Shown one piece after another: positions 56,340 through 64,000 of a DNA stretch of 64,000 nt. Source of the DNA: Nostoc sp. CHAB 5824. Its GTDB lineage: Bacteria; Cyanobacteriota; Cyanobacteriia; Cyanobacteriales; Nostocaceae. Below the pieces are notes generated by a model. The model was not told the origin of the DNA, made no database searches, and was given only the letters and a program-made list of their open reading frames with translations. Positions within the stretch are counted from its first letter, which is position 1, and every line of letters starts with the position of its first letter. The translations under genes and the position numbers were made by a program. The stretch is from the NCBI RefSeq assembly GCF_020829665.1, contig NZ_JAIVFT010000023.1, positions 50,836 through 114,835 of the forward strand, in the 5' to 3' direction.

Positions 56340-56852
56340 ATGTATAAATCTGCTGAAAATACCCCGATTACGATGTACGAAATCAATCGTGGGCGCGTTG
56401 TGCGAACCTTGGAATTTATCCAAGATGTGATTGTAATTTCTTTGTGTATCGGTTTATTTAGCTTCATGGTGCTTCAGGTGAGAGATATGTTTCTCTCCTT
56501 ACTCCCACCTCTAGATTTTCATGCTGTTACTGCCGATATTCTCTTTTTACTTATCTTAGTTGAGCTATTTCGACTGCTGATTATTTACCTACAGGAACAT
56601 CGAGTATCTATTGGGGTAGCTGTTGAAGTTTCCATCGTTTCTGCCTTGCGAGAAGTCATTGTTAAAGGTGTTCTAGAAACAAGTTGGAGCCAAGTTTTAG
56701 CAACTTGCGCCTTTTTATTAGTCCTGGGAGTATTATTGTTCCTCCGAGTTTGGCTACCCCCTACCTTTGAAGGTATCGATCCCGAACAAGAAGTATCTAA
56801 ACGCTATAGAAGCCGAGCTAAGTCTGAATTAACACAAACCAATGGTCATTAA
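56340..56852 (+). CDS. Sll0218-like membrane protein of the flv4-2 operon (170 aa)
   Basis: It is PsiE-like, with four hydrophobic helices (DVIVISLCIGLFSFMVLQV; TADILFLLILVELFRLLIIY; VSIVSALREVIV; ATCAFLLVLGVLLFLRVWLP). It sits between flv4 and flv2 exactly as sll0218 does in Synechocystis, where the protein is a thylakoid component that stabilises PSII and supports Flv2/Flv4 function. ATG 56340 (MYKSAENTP) was chosen; the longer frame would translate palindromic repeats. The name rests on gene order plus the membrane pattern. Confidence 0.85.
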   Translation: MYKSAENTPITMYEINRGRVVRTLEFIQDVIVISLCIGLFSFMVLQVRDMFLSLLPPLDFHAVTADILFLLILVELFRLLIIYLQEHRVSIGVAVEVSIVSALREVIVKGVLETSWSQVLATCAFLLVLGVLLFLRVWLPPTFEGIDPEQEVSKRYRSRAKSELTQTNGH

Positions 56853-56876
56853 AAATAGGGAGTAGGGAGTGGGTAG

Positions 56877-56948
56877 AGACGCGATTAATCGCGTCTAATG
56901 TTTTGCCATAATGCCCCATTCCCCATTCCCAATTCCCAATTCCCCATT
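56877..56948. repeat. Palindrome and five heptamers before flv2
   Basis: The third AGACGCGAT palindrome (56877-56896) is followed by five 7-base units, CCCCATT, CCCCATT, CCCAATT, CCCAATT, CCCCATT (56914-56948). Confidence 0.9.
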
Positions 56949-56964
56949 ATTAACAGAGGTTATT

Positions 56965-58701
56965 ATGTCTGCTGCCACATTAACGCCCAACCATAGCAGA
57001 GATGTACAAGTTGCTGAAATTGGTAAAAATACTTTGATTCTACGATCGCGGACTTGGGACAGACTAAAATTTGAGGTGGAATATTCCCGTCAACGGGGAA
57101 CTACAGCGAATTCTTATCTGATTCAAGCTGATAAAAAGGCTTTAATTGACCCTCCTGGTGAATCTTTTACCGAAATTTATCTTCAGCAACTTGCACAATA
57201 TCTAGACTTCACCACCCTAGATTACATTGTTCTCAGTCATGTCAACCCCAACCGCAGCGCAACTCTGCAAGTATTGCTCTCTCAGGTTCCTCAAGCCACT
57301 ATAATTTGTTCTCGCCCCGCCGCCAATGCTCTCAAAACTGCCTTTCCCGAATTGGAGTCACGTATTCAAGCAGTGCGATTGGGAGATACTCTAGATTTAG
57401 GACAAGGACATCATCTATTATTTATCACTGTACCAACTCCCCGGTGGGCGGATGGACTTTGTACTTATGATGCCGCCACAAAAATTCTCTACACAGATAA
57501 ATTTTTTGGCGCTCATATTTGCGAAGATACTTTGTTTGATGAAGATTGGAAGGGATTAGATGCAGAACGTCGTTACTATTTTGAATGTCTCCATGCGCCC
57601 CAAGCCAAACAAGTTGAAGTAGCCTTAGATAAATTGTCGGTTTTGGGAGCCAGATGTTATGCACCAGCACACGGGCCAGTTGTCCGTTACAGCCTCAGCC
57701 GTTTTACCTATGATTATCGTCAATGGTGTCAAGGGCAAAAATCTCAAGAATTGAGTGTCGCTCTGCTCTATGCTTCTGCTTATGGAAATACAGCAATTCT
57801 GGCGAATGCGATCGCTCAAGGTTTGATTCAAAATGGAGTTAATGTAGAATCGATTAACTGCGAACTAGCAGACTCGGCGGAGATTAACCGCATTGTAGAA
57901 ACTTGCGATGGCTTGATTATCGGCTCACCCACTTTAGGCGGCCATGCACCAACTCAAATTCAAACTGCTTTAGGAATAGTTCTCTCGGTGGCGGCTAAAA
58001 CTAAGTTAGCAGGGGTGTTTGGTTCTTACGGTTGGAGTGGCGAGGCAATAGATTTAATAGAAAGCAAGCTTAAAGATGCTAATTATCAACTAGGATTTGA
58101 AACAATTCGGGTGCGTTTCAGTCCTACTCCTGAGATTCTTCAGCAGTGTCAAGAAGCAGGTGCTTTCTTTGCTCAAAACTTGAAGAAAACTAAAAAACTG
58201 CGTTCTTCCCGCCAGGTTGTAACAGAAACCCATGTAGATCGTACCGAACAAGCTGTGGGGCGGATTGTTGGTTCTCTGTGTGTTGTAACAACTCGTGATG
58301 AAGAAACTCACAAAGGGGTTTTAACTTCTTGGGTATCGCAGGCAACTTTTAACCCGCCAGGAATTATGATTGCGATCGCTAACGAGCAGAATGCAGACTT
58401 AATGCATCATCCTGGCGATAAATTTGTGCTGAATATCCTTAAAGAAGGAAGAAATGTCCGACGCTATTTTTCTCGTCACAGCACTTTAGGAGATAATCCT
58501 TTTGCTAATCTTGCCACAAAAACTGCTCTTAATGGTTGTTTGATTTTGAATGAGGCATTAGCCTATTTAGAATGTACGGTGCAAAATCAGCTTGAGTGTG
58601 GCGATAGATGGTTAATTTATGCCGTCATCGATCACGGTGAAGTGTTGGAAAATGATGGTGTCACTGCTTTGGAGCATCGGAAATCTGGCAGCTATTATTA
58701 A
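56965..58701 (+). CDS. flv2: Flavodiiron protein Flv2 (578 aa)
   Basis: Third gene of the flv4-2 operon, with the same domain order as Flv4: diiron-like (~1-250), flavodoxin (~265-410; LLYASAYGNTAILANAIAQG) and flavin reductase (~430-578; GSLCVVTTRDEE). The diiron motif is degenerate: SHVNPNRSA at H92, N94, N96, R97 replaces H-x-E-x-D-H. This is the known difference between Flv1/Flv2 (ligands replaced) and Flv3/Flv4 (canonical), and it confirms the assignment. It acts as a heterodimer with Flv4. ATG 56965 was chosen, since the upstream frame is repeat DNA. Confidence 0.92.
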   Translation: MSAATLTPNHSRDVQVAEIGKNTLILRSRTWDRLKFEVEYSRQRGTTANSYLIQADKKALIDPPGESFTEIYLQQLAQYLDFTTLDYIVLSHVNPNRSATLQVLLSQVPQATIICSRPAANALKTAFPELESRIQAVRLGDTLDLGQGHHLLFITVPTPRWADGLCTYDAATKILYTDKFFGAHICEDTLFDEDWKGLDAERRYYFECLHAPQAKQVEVALDKLSVLGARCYAPAHGPVVRYSLSRFTYDYRQWCQGQKSQELSVALLYASAYGNTAILANAIAQGLIQNGVNVESINCELADSAEINRIVETCDGLIIGSPTLGGHAPTQIQTALGIVLSVAAKTKLAGVFGSYGWSGEAIDLIESKLKDANYQLGFETIRVRFSPTPEILQQCQEAGAFFAQNLKKTKKLRSSRQVVTETHVDRTEQAVGRIVGSLCVVTTRDEETHKGVLTSWVSQATFNPPGIMIAIANEQNADLMHHPGDKFVLNILKEGRNVRRYFSRHSTLGDNPFANLATKTALNGCLILNEALAYLECTVQNQLECGDRWLIYAVIDHGEVLENDGVTALEHRKSGSYY

Positions 58702-58772
58702 GCTGACTTTCACGGTATTTGAAAAACCTCTCTCTAAATCTCTCTCCTAAGAGGCTACGGTGTACACACAAG

Positions 58773-59003
58773 TGCTTTCGTTCAGAACACGAGGGTTTTC
58801 GTTCAGAACACGAGGGCTTTCGTTCACAACACGAGGGCTTTCGTTCTGAACACGAAGGCTTTCGTTCACAACACGAGGGCTTTCGTTCACAACACGAGGG
58901 CTTTCGTTCACAACACGAGGGTTTTCGTTCACAACACGAGGGTTTTCGTTCAGAACACAAGGGCTTTCGTTCAGAACACAAGTACTTTCGTTCAGAACAC
59001 AAG
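58773..59003. repeat. Minisatellite: 11 copies of a 21-bp unit
   Basis: Eleven head-to-tail units of the form (two bases)-CTTTCGTTCASAACACRAG with few substitutions; the array is exactly 231 bp. As 21 is a multiple of 3, reading frames stay open on both strands (FRSEHEG on plus, CERKPSC-like on minus), but neither frame has a ribosome binding site or context. Confidence 0.95.
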
Positions 59004-59178
59004 TCTTTTTTGAGCTTTTGAGGGGATGAAACAGCCCTGCCCTTTTTAAGGGGGATTTAGGGGGATCTAAAACTTTTGATACCGACAATATGACTTTTCA
59101 AACATCCTCTTAAAAAGGGGGGCTAAGAGTCTATTGCATCACTTAACTATTTTTATGGATTATCCAAAATTTAGCTGA
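59004..59178. other. Spacer with G-rich dispersed repeat
   Basis: CCCTTTTTAAGGGGGATTTA (~59040) and CCTCTTAAAAAGGGGGG (~59107) are two related inverted repeats common in cyanobacterial spacers. No gene is seen. Confidence 0.5.
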
Positions 59179-60090
59179 TTATCTTTGAAAACATCCTTTC
59201 TTAATTTTACTAAAAATAAAAGGTCTCTCAAAATATTCTCCTAACCTAGACTTGCAAGCAGGTAGCCCTAATTTGGCGCGAAATTCTTCGTCATATACTG
59301 CTTCTTGCCAATTTTCTGCCGATTTAATCTGCTCGATCGTCAGATTTTTAGCATGACGAAAATCTGCTCTATCTACATTACTTTGAGTCAAGTCAACATC
59401 ACGGAGGTTAGCACCTCTTAAATCTACTCCATTTAATTTTGCGACATTTAATCTAACACGACTTAAATTTATATCTCTTAAGTCTAAAAAGGTTAATTCA
59501 CTATAGGTTAAATCAGCATTTTGTAAGTTTGCTGATTGAAGATTGACATCATGAAAGCTGACATAAGATAAATTAGCATTATTTAGATTTGCTCCCGCTA
59601 AATCTACATCTGCAAGGTAGATAGTTTTTAAGTTAGCACTACTTAAATTCGCAGCACGGAGATTACTATCAGAAATAAATAAACCAGAGAGATTAGTATT
59701 AGATAAGTTAGCCAATTGTAAATTAACGTTATTTAAAGAAACTTGATAGTTTGCATTACAACTAAAATCAATATCACCGATTTCTGAAAATCCCGATTCT
59801 CCATGATCTTCAGATATCACAGTCCATCGCATTTCTGCTTGGCGTAAATCAGCACCTTGTAAATTTGCACCATCTAATTTAGCATCTGTCAGTTCAGCTT
59901 CTCTTAAATCTGCTCCAGCTAAATCAGCATTTTTTAAATCTGCACCACCTAAATCACACTTAGGACATTTTTTAGTTGTCAGCAACTGCTTTATCTGATT
60001 GAGATTTGCAGTTCTTTTAGCCTCACAATCTGTACAACCAAAAAGAAAACTAATTAATAGAACTGATGCAATTAGTTTTTTTAATTTCAT
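59179..60090 (-). CDS. Pentapeptide-repeat lipoprotein (303 aa)
   Basis: The lipoprotein signal KLIASVLLISFLFGC has lipobox LFGC. After KKCPKCDLGG a first run of A(D/N)Lxx pentapeptides (~47-85; NADLAGADLREAELTDAKLD) is broken by a ~30-residue insert (RWTVISEDHGESGF), then a longer run (~118-250; ANLSSANLKTIYLADVDLAG; LNGVDLRGANLRDVDLTQ) forms a right-handed quadrilateral beta-helix. The C-terminus leaves the repeat (FRHAKNLTIEQIKSAENWQE). It is exported and membrane-tethered; the function is unknown. Confidence 0.85.
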   Translation of the reverse strand: MKLKKLIASVLLISFLFGCTDCEAKRTANLNQIKQLLTTKKCPKCDLGGADLKNADLAGADLREAELTDAKLDGANLQGADLRQAEMRWTVISEDHGESGFSEIGDIDFSCNANYQVSLNNVNLQLANLSNTNLSGLFISDSNLRAANLSSANLKTIYLADVDLAGANLNNANLSYVSFHDVNLQSANLQNADLTYSELTFLDLRDINLSRVRLNVAKLNGVDLRGANLRDVDLTQSNVDRADFRHAKNLTIEQIKSAENWQEAVYDEEFRAKLGLPACKSRLGEYFERPFIFSKIKKGCFQR

Positions 60091-60246
60091 ATAGATATTT
60101 AATTATGAATTATCAATTATTTTTATACAAAGAGATTTTTCAGGAACTTTACCCATTATCTGCGAATCTTAGTGCCAGTCCCCCATACCCAATATCGTGA
60201 TCTAAGATTGTTGGGTATTCTATAAATTGCGATCGCCACTATACCG

Positions 60247-61257
60247 ATGATCGAAGTTGAGCATCTAAGTAAAATATACGGTTCCACCCCAGCGATTACT
60301 GATGTCACTTTTAGCGTCGAACCTGGGGAAATTTTAGGGTTGTTAGGCCCCAATGGCGCTGGTAAAACCACAACCATGCGGATTCTGGCTGGTTATCTGC
60401 CGGCAACAAATGGAAATGCCCGGATTGCTGGTTATGATGTCCATGAAAATTCCCTCGCTGTACGCCAACGCATTGGTTATTTACCGGAAACACCGCCGTT
60501 ATATCCAGACATGACGGTGGAAGGATTTTTGCATTTTGTTGCACGAATTAAGGGCGTTCCAGCAGGCGATCGCCCCAACAAGGTAACAGCCGCTATCGAA
60601 CGCTGCAACTTAGAAGATAAGCGGCGGGTGATTATTCGCAAACTCTCTAAAGGATACCGCCAAAGGGTAGGAATTGCTCAAGCGATCGTCCACGATCCAC
60701 CAGCGATCATTTTGGATGAACCCACCGTTGGACTCGATCCTCGACAAATAATTGAGGTGCGGAATTTAATTAAAAGCCTCGCTGGTACTCACACAATTAT
60801 TCTTTCCACGCACATTCTGCCAGAAGTGAGCATGACTTGTAGCCGCGTCGCCATCATCAATCGTGGTAAAGTTGTGGCAACTAATACACCAGAAAACCTG
60901 ATGACTCAGTTGACAGGTGGTTCAGGGTATGAATTAGAGATAGAAGGAGAAGCTGCCCTAGCGAAACAGGTATTGCAAAATGTTGCGGGTGTGAGTTTGG
61001 TAGAATCAATTCCGACAGCAGGAATGCACGGTCATCAACCGCAGACAAATCGCGCTTACCTGCGGGTGATATCGCAACCAGGAAAAGAACCAGGAAAGGA
61101 TATTGTCACAACATTAGTGCGTGCAGGATTTGGTTTACATGAACTGCGGCGAGTCAACGCTACCTTAGAAGACGTATTCTTGCAACTGACCACAGAAGAA
61201 AAAAATTTCGATCCTGAGGTAGACTTAGCAGCAGACAATGAAGGAGAAGCAGCGTAA
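60247..61257 (+). CDS. ABC transporter ATPase, GldA-like (336 aa)
   Basis: Walker A GLLGPNGAGKTTTMRIL, Q-loop in GYLPETPPLYPDM, signature LSKGYRQRVGIAQA and Walker B AIILDEPTVGLDP are complete. The C-terminal ~100 residues match the extra domain of GldA/NatA-like exporter ATPases. It is followed without a gap by a GldF-like permease and, after a decayed gene, by a GldG-like subunit. In Bacteroidetes the Gld ABC system is linked to gliding; in cyanobacteria the substrate is unknown, and motility is only a guess. Confidence 0.88.
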   Translation: MIEVEHLSKIYGSTPAITDVTFSVEPGEILGLLGPNGAGKTTTMRILAGYLPATNGNARIAGYDVHENSLAVRQRIGYLPETPPLYPDMTVEGFLHFVARIKGVPAGDRPNKVTAAIERCNLEDKRRVIIRKLSKGYRQRVGIAQAIVHDPPAIILDEPTVGLDPRQIIEVRNLIKSLAGTHTIILSTHILPEVSMTCSRVAIINRGKVVATNTPENLMTQLTGGSGYELEIEGEAALAKQVLQNVAGVSLVESIPTAGMHGHQPQTNRAYLRVISQPGKEPGKDIVTTLVRAGFGLHELRRVNATLEDVFLQLTTEEKNFDPEVDLAADNEGEAA

Positions 61258-62070
61258 GTGGGTGTAGTACTGAGTAATATTATTGCCATTTATCGCCGAG
61301 AGTTACAGAGTTATTTTGTATCACCTTTGGCTTATGCGATCGCAGGCATATTTTGGTTGATCGCGGGGTTATTCTTCGTGATGATTTTGCTAGGGCCAGA
61401 TGGCATTTTGGTAGGAGTCGCAGCAATAGATGCACAAGGGCAACAACTCGGAGTACCAGTACCACCAATAGATGTCCCCTACGAATTTATCCGGGCATTT
61501 TTAGATCGCATGGGGTGGCTATTGTTGTTTATCCTGCCAATTCTTTCAATGGGACTCTATGCCGAAGAACGTAAGCGGGGCACTTTGGAATTGTTAGCCA
61601 CCTCACCAATCACCAATTGGGCGGTAGCTTTAGGTAAGTTATTGGGCGTGCTAACATTTTTTACCACAATGGTTCTACCCATGCTAGTGTTTGAAGCGAT
61701 CGCAATCAGTGGCTCAAATCCACCAATGGCGCTCTCAATTCCCTTACTGGGTCATTTTGGACTAATCTTGCTAGCAGCGGCAATTTTATCTTTAGGAATG
61801 TTTATTTCTTCATTAACAGACAGCACAATCCTGTCTGCCGTTCTCACCTTTGCAGTAATTTTATTATTGTTATTGATTGATTTAATCGCCAAAATTGTCC
61901 CTGGCCCCGTGGGCGAAGCTTTAGGTTATCTGTCGTTACTAAAGCATTACAACACTCTTATCCAAGGCATTTTTGATACTAGCGCCTTGATTTTATTCGC
62001 CAGTTACATTTTTTTGGGCATCTTTCTCACAGCTCAATCAATTGATGCATTGCGCTTTCAAAGGCAGTAG
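61258..62070 (+). CDS. ABC transporter permease, GldF-like (270 aa)
   Basis: GTG start immediately after the ATPase stop, so the two are translationally coupled. About six transmembrane helices: LAYAIAGIFWLIAGLFFVMI, then a soluble loop, MGWLLLFILPILSMGLYAEE, LGVLTFFTTMVLPMLVFEAI, LGHFGLILLAAAILSLGMFI, VLTFAVILLLLLIDLIA and a final helix. ERKRGTLELLATSPI, the cytosolic coupling segment of ABC-2 permeases, is clear. It works with the GldA-like ATPase. Confidence 0.87.
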   Translation: MGVVLSNIIAIYRRELQSYFVSPLAYAIAGIFWLIAGLFFVMILLGPDGILVGVAAIDAQGQQLGVPVPPIDVPYEFIRAFLDRMGWLLLFILPILSMGLYAEERKRGTLELLATSPITNWAVALGKLLGVLTFFTTMVLPMLVFEAIAISGSNPPMALSIPLLGHFGLILLAAAILSLGMFISSLTDSTILSAVLTFAVILLLLLIDLIAKIVPGPVGEALGYLSLLKHYNTLIQGIFDTSALILFASYIFLGIFLTAQSIDALRFQRQ

Positions 62071-62077
62071 TTATTTG

Positions 62078-62112
62078 TCATTAGTCATTAGTCATTGGTC
62101 ATCAGTCATCTG
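62078..62112. repeat. Heptanucleotide tandem repeat (TCATTAG type)
   Basis: Five units: TCATTAG, TCATTAG, TCATTGG, TCATCAG, TCATCTG. The last two overlap the end of the four-helix-bundle pseudogene. Confidence 0.85.
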
Positions 62113-62502
62113 GTACATTGCCAATTGAGTTTAGGTAGGAGTTTAATTTAGGCGCTAGTTCGTTAATGATTGTTTTGATTGCGTTTATCTATTTGCTACT
62201 TAAAAGGTTACAAGTGTGAGCTAGTCTTAACCAATGTTGAGTTACCCTACGGGAAGCCGCCCTCCGGGCGTCTACATTTAAAGAGCCTCTCGCTATTTTT
62301 ATGAAACGTCTATTTTCTTGAAAACTACCTCTTCCTACACCTTCTGCGATATTGGCACCGATACTATCTGCCAACGTACAATCTGTTTACCAATCGTATC
62401 TTTTGCAAAAAAAATCCATCCTTCAACAATTTTCTAAATGTTATCTGCTAATTGTTCTGATAATTGATAAACCTGTAAATCTTGGAAACGCTTTGTAGCC
62501 AT
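62102..62502 (-). pseudogene. Four-helix-bundle (IVP/S23-type) gene, multiply broken
   Basis: The minus-strand reading MATKRFQDLQVYQLSEQLAD, then NI-stop-KIVEGW, DTIGKQIVR, then a frameshift, ADSIGANIAEGVGRGSFQEN and RRFIKIARGSLN, then an insert, then HWLRLAHTCNLL, another stop and INAIKTIINELAPKLNSYLN follows the four-helix-bundle family. Lesions: TAG at codon 23 (expected Trp), one frameshift, a ~30-bp palindromic repeat inserted after GSLN (62241-62273) and a second TAG. Clearly dead. It lies between the GldF-like and GldG-like genes, on the other strand. Confidence 0.85.
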
Positions 62503-62592
62503 TTATTCAGTTGTCTTGCTTACTTTTAGTCACTCAATTTTTGTCCATATATTTTTACTTGCCACTATTTTTAGACAAATGACCAATGAAAA

Positions 62593-64000
62593 ATGAAAAA
62601 TACCATGAAGATAGTTGCAAAAAAGAAACTTTGGAAATATGTGTTTTGGTTAGGCCCATTTCTGATTACTGTCGGCTTAACAGTTGGGTTAGTCTCTGAA
62701 CAGTGGGGACTAATTACATTAGCATTTATAATTACGGGAATTGTCATTAGTGGCTTGGGGATAATATGGCAAAGCTACGAAACTAACTGGTGGAAGCGTC
62801 GTTCTACCCAAGTTGGCACTAATGCCTTGGTGGCAACTCTGGCAGTATTAGCAATTTTAGGATTGATAAACTTTTTGGGGACTCGCTACCACTTGCGAAC
62901 AGACTTAACAGAGGCTCAATTGTTTACCCTTGCACCCCAATCACGGGAATTAGTAAGGGTTCTACCACAGCCAGTTAAAGTGTGGGTGTTTGATGTTAAC
63001 CAAAATCCCCAAGACAGAGAACTGCTAGAAAATTATCAACGCCAAAGTTCAAAATTTAAATATGAGTATATCGACCCCCAAGCTAGACCAGGACTTGCAG
63101 AAAAGTTTGGTGTCAAAGATTACGGGGAAGTTTATTTAGAATCTGGCGATAAACGACAATTAGTACAAACGATAAATGAAAATGAGCGATTATCAGAAAT
63201 TAGATTAACTAGCCGCCTGCAACAACTAACAAATTCAACCACAACCAAAGTTTATTTACTCCAAGGTCATGGCGAACGCCAACTTTCGCCTGGTAAAGAT
63301 GCAATATCACAAGCAGTTCAGGGATTGGGTGACAAAAGTTTCACAACATCACCCCTGAATCTAGCAGAAACCTCGAAAGTTCCTCAAGATGCGGCTGTCG
63401 TAATCGTAGCTGGCCCTAAGCGAGGGTTCTTTGAGGGTGAAGTCAAAGCTTTGCAAGAATATCTGAATCGCGGCGGTAACTTACTGCTGATGATTGATCC
63501 TAATACCGATCCCAAACTTAACAGCTTGCTACAAGAGTGGGGTGTTCGTCTGGATAATCGTTTAGCAGTCGATGTCTCTGGCCAAAGCGTCGTAGGACTT
63601 GGCCCTGCTGCGCCTTTAGTGACAGAATACGGACAGCATCCGATTACCAAAGATTTCGGTAACGGCAATTCTTTTTATCCGATTGCCCGACCACTGGAAA
63701 TTACCTCTGTGTCTGGAGTTGAAGCTACTCCTTTGCTACGAACCAAACCTTACCCCAACAGTTGGGCAGAAAGCGACCTCCAAAGCGAAAAATTGGAGTT
63801 TAATCCAGATAAAGACCTGAAAGGGCCTCTAACCTTGGGCGTTGCCTTAACAAGAAAACAACCAGCTAAATCTGTTTCCACTCCTCAACTTGCACCGACA
63901 CCTTCACCCCTACCATCACCAACCACTCAAAGTAAGGCTTCCCCCACTCCCCCTGCCTCCCCCCCCCCCCCCCCCCCCCCCCCCACCACCCCCCCCCCCC
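62593..64000 (+). CDS. GldG-like ABC-system auxiliary subunit, 5' part
   Basis: The frame from ATG 62593 (or ATG 62605) is open to the window end, 469 codons. Three hydrophobic helices come first (YVFWLGPFLITVGLTVGLVS; LITLAFIITGIVISGLGIIW; ALVATLAVLAILGLINFLGT), then a periplasmic GldG domain (LTEAQLFTLAPQSRELVRVL; KVWVFDVNQNPQDRELLENY; GGNLLLMIDPNTDPKL). A Pro/Ser/Thr-rich linker begins at ~435. The last ~40 bases are nearly all C and encode only Pro, so the sequence there is unreliable and the true C-terminus is missing. Confidence 0.85.
   Translation, partial: MKNTMKIVAKKKLWKYVFWLGPFLITVGLTVGLVSEQWGLITLAFIITGIVISGLGIIWQSYETNWWKRRSTQVGTNALVATLAVLAILGLINFLGTRYHLRTDLTEAQLFTLAPQSRELVRVLPQPVKVWVFDVNQNPQDRELLENYQRQSSKFKYEYIDPQARPGLAEKFGVKDYGEVYLESGDKRQLVQTINENERLSEIRLTSRLQQLTNSTTTKVYLLQGHGERQLSPGKDAISQAVQGLGDKSFTTSPLNLAETSKVPQDAAVVIVAGPKRGFFEGEVKALQEYLNRGGNLLLMIDPNTDPKLNSLLQEWGVRLDNRLAVDVSGQSVVGLGPAAPLVTEYGQHPITKDFGNGNSFYPIARPLEITSVSGVEATPLLRTKPYPNSWAESDLQSEKLEFNPDKDLKGPLTLGVALTRKQPAKSVSTPQLAPTPSPLPSPTTQSKASPTPPASPPPPPPPPTTPPP
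63960..64000. other. Poly-C window end, probable sequencing or assembly artefact
   Basis: 40 of the last 41 bases are C (the exception is one A near 63985). No natural sequence of this kind is seen elsewhere in the window. It probably extends from a short natural C-rich Pro/Ser linker into an artefact. Confidence 0.8.

Noticed and set aside
58773..59003. Possible CRISPR array
   Set aside because: The 21-bp units are contiguous with no spacers, and no cas genes are in the window.
58661..59088. Cys/Arg-rich and His/Glu-rich repeat proteins on both strands of the minisatellite
   Set aside because: The frames are open only because the unit is 21 bp. There is no ribosome binding site, and the ends run into spacer or into flv2.
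1..64000. tRNA, rRNA, tmRNA and other structured RNA genes
   Set aside because: No stretch with a T-loop (GTTCGAATC-like) in a cloverleaf context and no rRNA-like sequence was found by eye; a covariance search would be needed to exclude small RNAs.

Overview
The window looks like chromosomal DNA of a heterocyst-forming, Nostoc/Anabaena-type cyanobacterium. The evidence is psaC, the three-gene flv4 / Sll0218-like / flv2 block, xisH/xisI-type genes, an SLH-porin, abundant HIP1 octamers (GCGATCGC), heptanucleotide tandem repeats and several dispersed short palindromic repeats. The last ~40 bases are almost pure C and interrupt a gene, so the right edge is probably a poor-quality contig end.

Layout, left to right. 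(1) 1-5.0 kb: the 3' end of a DUF2157-like membrane gene with its GDYXXLXY-type partner, a repeat-rich RTX-like protein and a CYP120-like cytochrome P450. (2) 5.2-9.4 kb: a 1392-residue hybrid sensor kinase (GAF-GAF-PAS-PAS-GAF-GAF-HisKA-HATPase-REC). (3) 9.4-16.3 kb: a small DUF1392-like gene, a Tat-exported SGNH hydrolase, and a GC-rich, foreign-looking CUT2 sugar ABC transporter (YtfQ/YtfR/YtfT/YjfF-like). Three copies of a ~120-134 bp MITE lie here; two bracket the binding-protein gene, and one supplies its stop codon. (4) 16.4-24.5 kb: a universal stress protein, pgk, a decayed AAA/DUF4276 gene, small hypotheticals and antitoxin remnants, psaC, glmS, and a xisI/xisH pair in which xisH carries a nonsense codon.

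(5) 25-29.4 kb: a minus-strand block of a C-terminally truncated ECF-type sigma gene and two long coiled-coil proteins of unknown function, ending in a good terminator. This is the best candidate for an undescribed module. (6) 31.4-42.6 kb: a defence-type island with a Swt1-HEPN/DUF499 ATPase, a DUF1156 DNA methyltransferase broken by an internal deletion, a Doc toxin with its likely antitoxin, a fragment of a CHAT-domain gene and an SNF2-type helicase that has lost the end of its DUF3883 domain. (7) 44-54 kb: an SLH/OprB-type porin, a beta-helix protein with SLH repeats, a conserved proline-rich protein, a TPR protein with eight 29-residue coiled-coil repeats, a methyltransferase with a dispersed repeat inside its reading frame, and a PLP-dependent deaminase/desulfhydrase. 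(8) 54.5-58.7 kb: the flv4-2 operon (PSII photoprotection). (9) 58.7-64 kb: an 11-copy 21-bp minisatellite, a pentapeptide-repeat lipoprotein and a GldA/GldF/GldG-like ABC system whose second and third genes are separated by a decayed four-helix-bundle gene.

Two themes recur. Many accessory genes are in decay (xisH, DUF1156, the helicase end, AAA/DUF4276, the four-helix-bundle gene, the sigma gene and several antitoxin stubs), and short repeats have landed against or inside reading frames. The housekeeping and photosynthetic genes (pgk, psaC, glmS, the flv genes) look intact.
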